Source: Meiothermus sp. (lineage in GTDB: Bacteria; Deinococcota; Deinococci; Deinococcales; Thermaceae). From it: DNA of 64,000 bases. The stretch is from positions 1-64,000 of the forward strand of contig BPIL01000004.1 in assembly GCA_026004095.1 (NCBI GenBank), written 5' to 3'. Of the stretch, positions 11,069-22,512 are shown piece after piece. The notes under the pieces are model-generated. The model saw only the letters and a list, made by a program, of their open reading frames with translations. It did no database searches and was not told the DNA's origin. Made by a program: the position numbers and the translations under genes. The first letter of the stretch is position 1. Each line of letters opens with the position of its first letter.

Positions 11069-11072
<4 letters not shown>
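10584..11072 (+). CDS. MarR-family transcriptional regulator
   Basis: A 162-residue MarR protein whose ATG directly follows the SDR stop. The winged-helix part reads [20 protein letters not shown]...[21 protein letters not shown] and the wing [18 protein letters not shown], both typical. MarR proteins in aerobic CoA-type aromatic pathways are usually repressors released by the CoA thioester; by analogy this one probably represses the operon from the palindrome at 7419 and is relieved by an aryl-CoA such as anthraniloyl-CoA (inference). Confidence 0.92.
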
Positions 11073-13069
<1,997 letters not shown>

Positions 13070-13092
<23 letters not shown>

Positions 13093-14689
13093 CACCTTTG
13101 CCCGCGACCATCTACCCCCCAGGTCGGAGTGGCCGGAGCTGGTCTTCAGCCTGCCCGAACTCCAGTATCCCGAGCGGCTCAACTGCGCCAGCGAGCTGCT
13201 CGACCGGATGGCGGCCCGGCACCCCGAGCGCCTTTGCCTGCAAGGTGCAGGCCTCCGCTGGAGCTACGCCGAGCTGCTCGAGCAGGCCAACCGCATCGCC
13301 CATGTGCTGACCCAGGATATGGGCCTGGTGCCCGGCAACCGGGTGCTGCTGCGCGCCCCCAACCACCCCATGCTGGTAGCGGCCTGGTTCGCGGTGATGA
13401 AAGCGGGGGGCATTGCGGTCACCACCATGCCCTTGCTGCGGGCCAAAGAGCTTACCGAAGTAGTGAACAAGGCCCAGGTCTCGCATGCCCTGTGCGACGG
13501 GCGGCTGCGGGAGGAGCTCGAGCACGCACGACCCAACTGCCCCACCCTGCAGCAGGTGGTCTACTGGGGCGAAGGGGGCAGCCTGGAGGCCCGGATGGCC
13601 CATAAACCCACGCACTTCGCCAACGTAGAGACGGCCAGCGACGACACCTGCCTGATCGCCTTCACCTCCGGCACCACCGGCCAGCCCAAGGGCTGTATGC
13701 ACTTCCACCGCGACGTGCTGGCCATCTGCGACACCTTTGGCAAGTACATCCTGCGGGCCACCCCCGACGACGTGTTCATCGGCAGCCCACCGCTGGCCTT
13801 CACCTTTGGGCTGGGGGGGCTGGTGCTTTTCCCCATGCGCATCGGGGCTTCCTCGGTCTTGCTGGAAAAAGCCAGCCCCGATCTTCTGCTCCCGGCTATC
13901 GCCGAGTACCGGGCCAGCGTGGTCTTCACCTCCCCCACCGCCTACCGGGCCATGGCCGCCCAGGCCCAAAAGTTCGACCTCACCTCGCTGCGCAAGTGCG
14001 TCTCGGCCGGGGAGCCCCTGCCGGCCTCCACCCGTAAGCTCTGGAAAGAGGCCACCGGCATTGAGCTTATCGATGGCATCGGGGCCACCGAGATGCTGCA
14101 CATCTTCATCTCCCACACCGAGGAAGAGGCCAGGCCGGGGGCCACCGGCAAACCCGTGCCGGGCTACCAGGCCTGCGTGCTGGACGAGGCAGGCCAGCCG
14201 CTTCCCCCAGGGCAGGTGGGCCGCCTGGCGGTGAAGGGCCCCACCGGCTGCCGCTATCTGGCCGACGAGCGCCAGCGCAACTACGTACAGCACGGCTGGA
14301 ACATCACCGGGGATGCCTACCTGGTGGACGAAGAAGGCTACTTCGTCTACCAGGCCCGCACCGACGATATGATTGTCTCGGCGGGCTACAACATCGCCGG
14401 CCCCGAGGTGGAGGATGCCCTGCTGCTCCACCCGGCGGTGGCCGAGTGCGCGGTGGTGGGGGCCCCCGATCCCGAGCGGGGCCAGATCGTCAAGGCCTAT
14501 GTGGTGCTGCGGGCCGGTACAGAGCCTTCAGCCGCGCTGGTGAAGGAGCTGCAGAACTTTGTCAAGCAGAAAATTGCTCCTTACAAGTACCCGCGGGCCA
14601 TCGAGTTCCGCGAGAGCCTGCCCCGTACCCAGACTGGTAAATTACAGCGGTATTTGCTGCGCAAGGAAGCAGAACAGAAAAGGGTATAG
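13070..14689 (+). CDS. Aryl-CoA ligase, probably 2-aminobenzoate (anthranilate)-CoA ligase
   Basis: A 539-residue AMP-forming acyl-CoA synthetase of the benzoate-CoA ligase group. The phosphate-binding motif [14 protein letters not shown] lies near residue 190, followed by [13 protein letters not shown] and the hinge region [22 protein letters not shown]. It would activate a free aromatic acid with ATP and CoA. Kynureninase and the anthraniloyl-CoA oxygenase in the same operon make anthranilate the best guess; salicylate or benzoate cannot be excluded from sequence alone. AAAGGAGG precedes the ATG by about nine nt, inside the end of the acyl-CoA dehydrogenase gene. Confidence 0.88.
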
Positions 14690-14691
14690 CC

Positions 14692-15105
14692 ATGGAGAAG
14701 CTCGAGGATAGCTGGCAAATCCTGCAACCCCCTGGTTGGAAACCGCCCCGGGGATACGTCAACGGCATCGCGGCCAGAGGGCGCATGGTGTTTTTGGCTG
14801 GAATGGTGGGCTGGAACCATCAGGGCGTCTTTGAGTCCGACAACTTTGTCGAACAGGCCCGCCAGGCCTTGCAAAACATTGTAGAAACCCTGGCCCAGGC
14901 GGGCGGCCGGCCCGAACACGTGGTGCGGCTCACCTGGTTTATCCTCAGCAAACAGGAGTACCTGGCCCAGCTCGACGCCCTGGGCCTGGCCTACCGCGAG
15001 GTAATGGGCCGCCACTACCCCGCCATGTCGGTGGTGGAGGTGAGGGCGCTGATCGAAGACCGGGCCAGGGTGGAGATCGAGGCCACCGCCGTGATCCCCG
15101 AGTAA
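14692..15105 (+). CDS. RidA/YjgF-family protein lacking the conserved arginine
   Basis: A 137-residue Rid protein (members hydrolyse reactive enamines/imines to ketones and ammonia). The C-terminal YPAMSVVEVRALIEDRARVE segment aligns with the RidA active-site segment in which an Arg sits where Met112 is found here, so it belongs to an arginine-less subgroup or has shifted specificity. Beta-enamino thioester intermediates are expected in anthraniloyl-CoA breakdown, so a role in releasing the amino nitrogen is attractive but unproven. It lies two nt after the ligase stop, in mid-operon. Confidence 0.88.
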   Translation: MEKLEDSWQILQPPGWKPPRGYVNGIAARGRMVFLAGMVGWNHQGVFESDNFVEQARQALQNIVETLAQAGGRPEHVVRLTWFILSKQEYLAQLDALGLAYREVMGRHYPAMSVVEVRALIEDRARVEIEATAVIPE

Positions 15106-15113
15106 GGAGAGCT

Positions 15114-16343
15114 ATGACCTTAGCCAAGCTACAAGCCCTCGACCGCACCGACCCCCTGGCCGCCAAACGGGCTGAGTTCCTGCTGCCCGAAGGGGTCATC
15201 TACCTCGACGGCAACTCGCTGGGGGCCCTGCCCAAGCGGGTGGTGGCCCGCATGGAACAGGTGGTACAGGCCGAGTGGGGCCAGAGCCTGATCAAGAGCT
15301 GGAACCTGCACGGCTGGATCGACCTGCCCCAGCGGGTGGGGGCCAAGATCGCCCGGCTGATTGGGGCCGAGCCCGACGAGGTCATCGCCGCCGACTCGAC
15401 CTCGGTCAACCTGTTCAAGGTGCTGCTGGCCGCCCTCGAGCTGCGCCCCGAACGTAGGGTTATCGTCTCGGACATCGACAACTTCCCCACCGACCTCTAC
15501 ATCGCCCAGGGCATCGCCGAGCTTCGGGGCGGGTACGAGCTGCGCTTGGTGAAAAAAGACCAGCTCGAGGACGCCCTCGACGAGCAGACCGCGGTGCTCC
15601 TGCTAACCGAGGTGGACTACCGCACCGGCTACCTCTACGACATGGCCCGGCTCACCGGGCTGGCCCAGCAGAAAGGGGCCTTGGCCATCTGGGATCTGGC
15701 CCACAGCGCGGGGGCCCTTCCGGTGCAGCTCAACCGGCACGGGGTGGATTTTGCCGTGGGTTGCGGCTACAAGTACCTCAACGGCGGCCCGGGCGCCCCG
15801 GCTTTTCTATTCGTGGCCCGGCGACACCAGGGGGCTACCCGGCCTTTCCTGAGCGGCTGGATGGGGCACCAGGCTCCCTTCGCTTTTGTGCCCGAGTACC
15901 GGCCCGCTCCGGATATCCGGCGCCTGACGGTGGGGACGCCCGGCGTGCTCTCGATGAGCGCGCTGGAGGCGGCGCTCGAGGTCTTCGAGGGCGTGGACAT
16001 GGAGCAGGTGCGGCAAAAGTCGCTGCAGCTCACCGACCTCTTCATCGAGCTGATGGAGCCGCTGGCCGCCCGCTATGGCTTCCAGCTCGCCACACCGCGT
16101 GAACACCACCGCCGGGGCAGCCAGGTGGCCTACCGGCACCCTGAGGGCTACGCCATTATGCAGGCCCTGATCAGCCAGGGCGTGATCGGCGACTTCCGCG
16201 CCCCCGACATCCTGCGCTTTGGCTTCACCCCGCTGTACCTGCGCTACGAGGATGTCTACCACGCGGTGCAAAGGCTGGCCCAGGTCATGCAGAGCGGGCT
16301 GTGGCAGGAGGCGCGCTTCCAGGAAAGGGCCAAGGTGACCTGA
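15114..16343 (+). CDS. kynU: Kynureninase
   Basis: A PLP enzyme cleaving L-kynurenine to anthranilate and L-alanine. The 409-residue product is of normal length; the PLP-binding lysine is Lys220 in VGCGYKYLNGGPGAPAF, preceded by AIWDLAHSAGALPV (Asp194) for pyridine-nitrogen contact, and FLSGWMGHQ follows. AAGGAGAG lies just ahead of the ATG. The stop overlaps the tryptophan dioxygenase start, so the two are coupled. Its product anthranilate is the substrate of the upstream ligase. Confidence 0.95.
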   Translation: MTLAKLQALDRTDPLAAKRAEFLLPEGVIYLDGNSLGALPKRVVARMEQVVQAEWGQSLIKSWNLHGWIDLPQRVGAKIARLIGAEPDEVIAADSTSVNLFKVLLAALELRPERRVIVSDIDNFPTDLYIAQGIAELRGGYELRLVKKDQLEDALDEQTAVLLLTEVDYRTGYLYDMARLTGLAQQKGALAIWDLAHSAGALPVQLNRHGVDFAVGCGYKYLNGGPGAPAFLFVARRHQGATRPFLSGWMGHQAPFAFVPEYRPAPDIRRLTVGTPGVLSMSALEAALEVFEGVDMEQVRQKSLQLTDLFIELMEPLAARYGFQLATPREHHRRGSQVAYRHPEGYAIMQALISQGVIGDFRAPDILRFGFTPLYLRYEDVYHAVQRLAQVMQSGLWQEARFQERAKVT

Positions 16344-17170
16344 TGAAAGACCCCACCTACCACACCGCCCACACCGACTTCCGCCACGACCTCTCCTATG
16401 GCGACTACCTGCACCTGGAGGAAATTCTGGCGGCCCAGCAGCCCCTTACCGAGGCCCACGACGAGATGCTCTTCATCGTGATCCACCAGGTACAGGAGCT
16501 GTGGATGAAGCTGATTATCCACGAGCTGCAAAGCGCCATGGGCCTCCTGGCGCAGGGTGTCATCGACCCCGCCCTCAAGATGCTGACCCGGGTCTGCCGC
16601 GCCCAGGAGCAGATGAGCTCGAGCTGGGAGGTGCTCAAGACCATGACCCCCGCCGATTACCTCGAGTTCCGCTCGGCCTTTGGCCGGGCCTCGGGGTTTC
16701 AGTCGTACCAGTACCGCTTGATCGAGTTCCTGCTGGGCAACAAAGAACCCTTCATGATGAAGCCCCACCAGCACAAACCCGCACAGTACCGGCAACTGGA
16801 AGAGGCCCTGAAGTCTCCCAGCCTCTACGACCTGGCCTTGCGCCTAGTGGCGGCTCGAGGCCTGGCAGTTCCCACCGAGGTGCTGGAACGCGACTACAGC
16901 CAGCCTTACCAGCCCAGCGAGGCCGTCCGCAATGCCTGGCTGCAAATCTACCGCCAGACCGCCCTCTACTGGGATCTGTACTACCTGGCCGAAAAACTGC
17001 TGGACGTGGAGGACAACTTCCGCCGCTGGCGCTTCAACCACCTGACCACCGTCGAACGCGTGATCGGCTACAAACAAGGTAGCGGCGGCACCGCTGGGGT
17101 GCCCTATCTCAAGCGGGCGCTGGACATCGTACTCTTCCCCGAGCTATGGCAGGTGCGCACCGCGCTCTAG
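16343..17170 (+). CDS. kynA: Tryptophan 2,3-dioxygenase
   Basis: A heme enzyme that opens the indole ring of L-tryptophan with O2 to give N-formylkynurenine. The 275-residue product has the family N-terminus (SYGDYLHLEEILAAQ, then IVIHQVQELWMKLIIHEL) and the C-terminal substrate loop GSGGTAGVPYLKRALDI, a variant of the common GTGGS motif. Start ATG 16343 forms TGATG with the kynureninase stop; an upstream in-frame start at 16301 lies inside kynU and has no homology. It is followed by the transporter genes after a 24-nt gap. Confidence 0.95.
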   Translation: MKDPTYHTAHTDFRHDLSYGDYLHLEEILAAQQPLTEAHDEMLFIVIHQVQELWMKLIIHELQSAMGLLAQGVIDPALKMLTRVCRAQEQMSSSWEVLKTMTPADYLEFRSAFGRASGFQSYQYRLIEFLLGNKEPFMMKPHQHKPAQYRQLEEALKSPSLYDLALRLVAARGLAVPTEVLERDYSQPYQPSEAVRNAWLQIYRQTALYWDLYYLAEKLLDVEDNFRRWRFNHLTTVERVIGYKQGSGGTAGVPYLKRALDIVLFPELWQVRTAL

Positions 17171-17194
17171 CTCGAGCGCAGGAAAGGAGGAAGG

Positions 17195-18364
17195 ATGAAA
17201 AAGTTGGTTTGGCTGATGGTTTTCCTGGGGTTGATGGGTTTTTCTCTCGCGCTGGCCCAGCCACGCACGGTCAAGGTCGGCTTCGTGAGCACCCTCTCGG
17301 GCGGTGGGGCGGCCCTGGGGATTGACGTTCGCGACGGCTTCAACCTGGCCCTGCGCCACCTCAACAACCAGCTCGGGGGCCTGCCGGTGGAGGTTATCGT
17401 GGCCGACGACCAGCAGAACCCCGACGTGGCCCGCCAGGCCGTGGATCGCATGCTCAAGCGCGACCGGGTCGACTTCCTCACCGGCATCATCTTTTCCAAC
17501 ATCCTCCTGGCAGTGGGCGACGCCATCTTCGAGGAAAAGGTCTTCTACATAAGCCCCAACGCCGGCCCCTCGGAGTACGCCGGGGAGCAGTGCAACCCCT
17601 ACTTTGTGAACGTGGCCTGGCAGAACGACAACCTGCACGAGGCCATGGGCCAGTACGTGCAGACCCGCCGCTTCGAGAACGTCTTCCTGCTGGCCCCCAA
17701 CTACCCCGCCGGGCGCGACGCCCTGACCGGCTTCAAGCGCTACTTCAAGGGCCGGGTGGTGGCCGAGGTCTACCACCGGCTCAACCAGCTCGACTTCTCG
17801 GCGGAAATCGCGCAGATTCGCGCCGCGCGCCCCAAAGCCGTGTATGCCTTTGAGCCGGGGGCCATGGGCGTCAACTTCATCAAGCAGTACGCCGAAGCCG
17901 GGCTGCTGCGGGAAATTCCCCTCTTCCTGCCGGGCTTCTCGGCCGATGCCGATGTCATCCGGGCGGTGGGCCGGGGCATGGTGGGCATCTACAACAGCTC
18001 GCAGTGGACCCTGGAACTCAACAACCCCATCAACCAGCGGTTCGTGGAGGACTTCCGCAAAACCTACAACCGCACCCCCACCCTCTACGCCTCGCAGGGC
18101 TACGACGCGGCCCTCCTGCTGGATGCCGCCATCAAGGCTGTGGGGGGCGACCTGAGTAAGAAAGACGAGCTGCGCAAGGCCATGCTGGCCGGCTTCAACA
18201 GCACCCGCGGCCCGCTGCGCTTCAGCCCCAACGGCTACCCCATCCAGAACTACTACCTGCGCCAGGTAATCCAGCAGCCGGGCGGGGAGATCGTGAACCG
18301 CCAGGTGGGCACCATCTTCACCAACCACCGCGATGCCTACGTGGACAGGTGCAAGCTGAGGTAG
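17195..18364 (+). CDS. Liv-type ABC transporter substrate-binding protein
   Basis: A 389-residue periplasmic-type binding protein with signal peptide (MKKLVWLMVFLGLMGFSLALAQ). The mature chain has the Leu/Ile/Val-BP fold signature KVGFVSTLSGGGAALGIDVRDG near the start and an FLPGFSADAD core strand region. A strong AAAGGAGG site precedes the ATG. This protein family also binds aromatic acids and amino acids; its place after kynA suggests tryptophan, kynurenine or anthranilate as ligand (inference). Confidence 0.9.
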   Translation: MKKLVWLMVFLGLMGFSLALAQPRTVKVGFVSTLSGGGAALGIDVRDGFNLALRHLNNQLGGLPVEVIVADDQQNPDVARQAVDRMLKRDRVDFLTGIIFSNILLAVGDAIFEEKVFYISPNAGPSEYAGEQCNPYFVNVAWQNDNLHEAMGQYVQTRRFENVFLLAPNYPAGRDALTGFKRYFKGRVVAEVYHRLNQLDFSAEIAQIRAARPKAVYAFEPGAMGVNFIKQYAEAGLLREIPLFLPGFSADADVIRAVGRGMVGIYNSSQWTLELNNPINQRFVEDFRKTYNRTPTLYASQGYDAALLLDAAIKAVGGDLSKKDELRKAMLAGFNSTRGPLRFSPNGYPIQNYYLRQVIQQPGGEIVNRQVGTIFTNHRDAYVDRCKLR

Positions 18365-18380
18365 ATCAAAGGCCCGACCT

Positions 18381-19301
18381 ATGCCGCCCTCGCTGTTCAT
18401 CGAGCAAGTGCTCAACGGCTTCCAGTTTGGCCTGATGCTCTTTTTGCTGGCCGCTGGCCTGACCCTGGTTCTGGGCATCATGGACACCATTAACCTGGCC
18501 CACGGCTCGCTGTACATGATCGGGGCCTACCTGACCGCCACCCTGGTGGGGGTTACCGGCAGCTTCTGGCTGGCCGTGCTGGGTGCTGTGCTGGGCACGG
18601 CCCTGATCGGGATGCTGCTCGAGCTTAGCGTGCTGCGCCAGCTCTACCGGCGCGACCACCTTTCCCAGGTGCTGGCCACCTTCGCGCTGATTCTGATCAT
18701 CAACGAGGTGGTGCGGATGATCTGGGGCTCCCAGCCCCTGCTGCTCTCGACCCCGGAGGCGCTTTCGGGGCCGGTGGAGATTCTTCCCGGCCTGTACTAC
18801 CCGGCCTTCCGGCTGGTGATCATCGGGGTGGGGCTGCTGGTGGCGCTGCTTTTGTTCTGGCTGGTAAACCGCACCAGGGTGGGTATGTGGCTGCGGGCCG
18901 GGGCCTCCAACCGCGAGATGGCCCAGGCCATGGGCGTCCCCATCAAGCCCCTCTTTACCCTGCTGTTTGGGGTGGGGGCCGGGCTCTGCGCCATTGCGGG
19001 GGCCTTTTTAGGGCCCATTCTGGCGGTGCAGATCGGGATGGGCGAGAGCATCCTGATTCTGGCCTTTGTGGTGATTGTGATTGGCGGCATCGGCTCCATT
19101 AAGGGGGCCCTGGTGGGGGCGTTGCTGGTGGGCCTGGTGGACACCGCTGGCCGGGCCTTCCTGCCGCTTTTGCTCTCGCGGGTGGCCTCGCCGGAGGTGG
19201 CCTCCAACCTGGGGCCGGCCCTGGCCTCGATTCTGATTTATCTGCTGATGGCGGTGGTTCTGTTCTTCAGGCCACAGGGGCTCTTCCCGGCCCGCACCTA
19301 G
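18381..19301 (+). CDS. Liv-type ABC transporter permease (LivH family)
   Basis: A 306-residue inner-membrane protein with about eight hydrophobic segments. The N-terminal LFIEQVLNGFQFGLMLFLLA and GIMDTINLAHGSLYMIGAY segments and the EAA-like loop near ASNREMAQAMGVPIKPLF are characteristic of LivH. It pairs with the LivM-like permease next in the operon. Confidence 0.93.
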   Translation: MPPSLFIEQVLNGFQFGLMLFLLAAGLTLVLGIMDTINLAHGSLYMIGAYLTATLVGVTGSFWLAVLGAVLGTALIGMLLELSVLRQLYRRDHLSQVLATFALILIINEVVRMIWGSQPLLLSTPEALSGPVEILPGLYYPAFRLVIIGVGLLVALLLFWLVNRTRVGMWLRAGASNREMAQAMGVPIKPLFTLLFGVGAGLCAIAGAFLGPILAVQIGMGESILILAFVVIVIGGIGSIKGALVGALLVGLVDTAGRAFLPLLLSRVASPEVASNLGPALASILIYLLMAVVLFFRPQGLFPART

Positions 19302-19312
19302 GGGTAGTGGTG

Positions 19313-20227
19313 ATGCGCTGGATTTTCCCGACTGTCCTGCTGGGCCTGCTGCTGGCCTTCCCCCCCATTGCGGCGGCGATGGGCCTCGAGTTCTACCAGG
19401 GCCTCCTGACCAAAATTATGATTTTCGCCCTGGCCGCCAGCAGCCTCAACCTGATTCTGGGCTACGGCGGCATGGTGAGCTTCGGGCATGCCGCCTACTT
19501 TGGGCTGGGGGCCTATACGGTGGCTATCCTGATGCGCGAAGGGGTGACCTCGGGCTGGGTCATCTGGGCGGTGGCGGTGGGGCTCAGCGCGCTCCTGGCC
19601 CTGCTGATCGGGGCCATCAGCCTCCGGACGCGGGGCATCTACTTCATCATGATTACCCTGGCCTTCGCCCAGATGATCTACTACCTGGTGGTCTCCTTCA
19701 AACAGTACGGCGGCGAGGACGGCCTCCGGGCCCGGCGGCCCGAGTTTGGCCTGTTCGAGCTGAACGACACCACCCTGTACTACCTGACCCTGGGGGTGCT
19801 GCTGGCCGCGCTGTACCTGCTCTACCGGCTGGTGCACTCGAGGTTCGGGCGGGTCTTGCAGGCCATCCGGGAGAACGAGGCCCGCGCGCTGGCCCTGGGC
19901 TACCCGGTCTTCCACTTTCAACTGGTGGCCTTTGTGCTGGCCGGGGCCCTGGCCGGGCTGGCCGGGGTGCTGATGGCCCACTACACCCAGTACGCCTCGC
20001 CCAACCTGCTGGCCTGGCAGCAGTCAGGCCACCTGATGATGATGGTGATTCTGGGCGGGGTGGGCCAGTTCTGGGGCGGGGTGCTGGGGGCGCTGGTGCT
20101 TTCTCTGGTAGAGGAGATTCTGCAAGACCTGACCATCCACTGGCAGCTTGGGGTGGGCCTGATTCTGCTCTTCATCGTGCTTTTTGCCCCCAAGGGCCTG
20201 GCCGGGCTGATGCGGAGGGGATCGTGA
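19313..20227 (+). CDS. Liv-type ABC transporter permease (LivM family)
   Basis: A 304-residue multi-spanning permease with the LivM signature NLILGYGGMVSFGHAAYFGLGAY (cited in part as GYGGMVSFGHAAYF) and the loop RENEARALALGYPVFHFQL. ATG 19313 is chosen; a GTG two codons upstream (19307) is equally possible. The stop overlaps the ATPase start. Confidence 0.93.
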   Translation: MRWIFPTVLLGLLLAFPPIAAAMGLEFYQGLLTKIMIFALAASSLNLILGYGGMVSFGHAAYFGLGAYTVAILMREGVTSGWVIWAVAVGLSALLALLIGAISLRTRGIYFIMITLAFAQMIYYLVVSFKQYGGEDGLRARRPEFGLFELNDTTLYYLTLGVLLAALYLLYRLVHSRFGRVLQAIRENEARALALGYPVFHFQLVAFVLAGALAGLAGVLMAHYTQYASPNLLAWQQSGHLMMMVILGGVGQFWGGVLGALVLSLVEEILQDLTIHWQLGVGLILLFIVLFAPKGLAGLMRRGS

Positions 20228-20976
20228 GTCTGCTGGAGCTTCTGGGCCTCAGCAAGCAGTTCGGCGGCCTGGCCGCGGTGAACAACTGCAACCTGCGCAT
20301 CGAGGCGGGTGAAATCCATGCCCTCATCGGCCCCAACGGGGCCGGCAAGACCACCCTGATCAACCTGATTGCGGGGACGCTCCCCCCCAGCCGGGGACAG
20401 CTTCGCTTCCAGGGGGAAAACATCACCCACCTACCGGCCCATCAGCGGGTGCACCGGGGCCTGGCCCGCACCTTCCAGATCACCAACCTGTTCAAAAACT
20501 ACACCGTGCGCACCAACCTCGAGCTGGCCGTGCAGGCCCGCGCGGGCAGCAGCTTCCGCTTCTGGCAGCCGGTCGCACAGGAAAAACACCTGACCGAAGC
20601 CGCCCTGGCCGTGGCCGAGCAGGTGGGGCTGGCCGGGCGCTTCGAGCGGGTGGTGGGCCAGCTCTCCCACGGCGAGCAACGCCAGCTCGAGGTGGGCCTG
20701 GCCCTGGCCTCCCGGCCCAAGCTGCTGCTCTTAGACGAGCCCATGGCCGGCCTGGGGGCCGAGGAGTCGGAGCGCATGGTGGCGCTCATCGCCCAGCTCG
20801 CACAGCACCACACCATCCTGCTGGTCGAGCACGACATGGGGGCGGTTTTCCGGCTGGCCCGGCGCATCTCGGTGCTGGTCTACGGGCAGGTCATCGCCTC
20901 GGGCAGCCCGGCGGAGATAAGGGCCAACCCCGAGGTGCACAAGGCCTACCTGGGCGACGAAGGGGGTGCAGAATGA
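20224..20976 (+). CDS. Liv-type ABC transporter ATPase (LivG family)
   Basis: A 250-residue ABC ATPase with Walker A GPNGAGKTTLI, signature LSHGEQRQLEVGLAL and Walker B LLLLDEPMAGLG. The GTG start overlaps the LivM stop (GTGA) and the stop overlaps the next ATG. The LivG-type N-terminus LLELLGLSKQFGGLAAVNN supports the subfamily. Confidence 0.94.
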   Translation: MSLLELLGLSKQFGGLAAVNNCNLRIEAGEIHALIGPNGAGKTTLINLIAGTLPPSRGQLRFQGENITHLPAHQRVHRGLARTFQITNLFKNYTVRTNLELAVQARAGSSFRFWQPVAQEKHLTEAALAVAEQVGLAGRFERVVGQLSHGEQRQLEVGLALASRPKLLLLDEPMAGLGAEESERMVALIAQLAQHHTILLVEHDMGAVFRLARRISVLVYGQVIASGSPAEIRANPEVHKAYLGDEGGAE

Positions 20977-21683
20977 GCGCCTTGCTGGAAATTGAGCAGC
21001 TCGAGACCTTCTACGGCCCCAGCCAGGTGCTGTTTGGCATAAGCCTGCAGGTGGAAGAGGGCCAGGTCGCCACGCTGCTGGGCCGCAACGGCATGGGCAA
21101 AACCACCACGGTGCGTTCGATTATGGGCCTGACCCCGGCCCGCAGGGGCCGGATTCGTCTGGCCGGGCGGCCTATCGAGGCCCTGGCCCCCGAGCAGATC
21201 GCGGCCTTGGGCGTGGCCCTCGTCCCCGAGGGGCGGCAGATCTTCCCCAACCTCACGGTGGAGGAGAACCTGATCGCCTTTGCCGCCAACCGCAACCAAA
21301 GCCTCGAGCCCTGGACGCTGGCGCGCATCTGGGCGCTTTTCCCACGCCTGAAAGAACGCCGCAACAACCTGGGATACCAGCTTTCCGGCGGCGAGCAGCA
21401 GATGCTGGCCATTGGCCGGGCCCTGATGACCAACCCCCGGCTCCTGATTCTGGACGAGGCCACCGAGGGGCTGGCCCCCCTTTTGCGCGAGGAGATCTGG
21501 CGGGTTTTGCGGCTGCTGAAGGAAAACGGCCAGACCATTCTGGTGATTGACAAGTACCTCGAGCGCCTCTTGCCCCTGGCCGACCGGCACACCATCCTGG
21601 AGCGGGGGCGGGTGGTCTGGCAGGGCGACTCCCGCGCCCTGGCCCAGCGGCCCGAGGTGTGGAAGCAGTACCTTAGCGTCTGA
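20973..21683 (+). CDS. Liv-type ABC transporter ATPase (LivF family)
   Basis: A 236-residue ABC ATPase with Walker A GRNGMGKTTTV, signature LSGGEQQMLAIGRAL, Walker B LLILDEATEGLAP and LivF-like VALVPEGRQIFPNLTVEEN. Completes a five-part importer (17195-21683) in the catabolic operon. Confidence 0.94.
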   Translation: MSALLEIEQLETFYGPSQVLFGISLQVEEGQVATLLGRNGMGKTTTVRSIMGLTPARRGRIRLAGRPIEALAPEQIAALGVALVPEGRQIFPNLTVEENLIAFAANRNQSLEPWTLARIWALFPRLKERRNNLGYQLSGGEQQMLAIGRALMTNPRLLILDEATEGLAPLLREEIWRVLRLLKENGQTILVIDKYLERLLPLADRHTILERGRVVWQGDSRALAQRPEVWKQYLSV

Positions 21684-21698
21684 GGAGGTGCCTTGGCT

Positions 21699-22499
21699 AT
21701 GCCCGAACCCGCCTGGTACGAGCAGCAGTACAACCCCCGGCTCTCCGTCCCCAACTTCGCCGATTTCTTCCAGCGCTGGGCCCAGGAAGCCCGGCAGGCC
21801 CGCCAGCGCCTGGAATACCAAACCCTGCCCTACGGCCCCGGCCCCAAGGAAACCCTCGATTTATTTCCCGCCCCCCACAGCCGGGCGCTACTGGTCTTCA
21901 TCCACGGCGGGTACTGGCGGGCCTTCGACAAGGACGACTTCTCCTGGATCGCACCCCCCCTGGTACAGGCCGGCTTCAGCGTGGCGGTTATCAACTATGC
22001 GCTCTGCCCCAGTGTGAGCATCGCCGAAATTACCGAGCAGTGCCGCCGGGCTGTGGCCTGGCTTTACCGGGCACACCCCCAGCCGCTCATCATCAGCGGC
22101 CACTCGGCGGGGGGGCACCTGACGGGCGAGATGTTCGCCACCCCCTGGGCCGACTACGGCCTGCCCGCCGGGGCCATCGTGGGCGGAATTTCCATCAGCG
22201 GCCTCTTCGATCTGGAGCCCCTGATCCAGGTATCGTTCAACAGCGACCTGCAGCTCGATGCCGCCAGGGCCAGGGCCTGCAGCCCCGCCCACAAGCCACC
22301 GACCGTCCAGGCCCCCCTGGTGCTGGCGGTGGGGGCGCTCGAGTCGGATGAGTTCCACCGCCAGAGCCGCCTGCTCAAGGAGGCCTGGCCGGCGATCTGC
22401 ACAGAGGTTATCGCCCTGCCCAACTGCCATCACTTCAACGCACTGGATGCGCTCACCGACCCCAATAGCCCGCTGTGGGAGCCCTTCCTCGGGCTTTGA
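21699..22499 (+). CDS. Alpha/beta hydrolase, probable kynurenine formamidase
   Basis: A 266-residue alpha/beta hydrolase with the oxyanion motif HGGYW at residues 69-73 and nucleophile Ser136 in SGHSAGGH. The HGGXW plus GHSAGG combination and overall length match the eukaryote-like/bacterial alpha/beta-hydrolase kynurenine formamidases, which turn N-formylkynurenine into kynurenine and formate. This supplies the step between kynA and kynU; no metal-dependent KynB is present. ATG 21699 is favoured because GAGGAGGTG lies at the proper distance; a TTG at 21693 is possible. It is the last gene of the operon and ends 13 nt from convergent dnaE. Confidence 0.8.
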   Translation: MPEPAWYEQQYNPRLSVPNFADFFQRWAQEARQARQRLEYQTLPYGPGPKETLDLFPAPHSRALLVFIHGGYWRAFDKDDFSWIAPPLVQAGFSVAVINYALCPSVSIAEITEQCRRAVAWLYRAHPQPLIISGHSAGGHLTGEMFATPWADYGLPAGAIVGGISISGLFDLEPLIQVSFNSDLQLDAARARACSPAHKPPTVQAPLVLAVGALESDEFHRQSRLLKEAWPAICTEVIALPNCHHFNALDALTDPNSPLWEPFLGL

Positions 22500-22512
22500 G
22501 CCCAGCCGAAAC

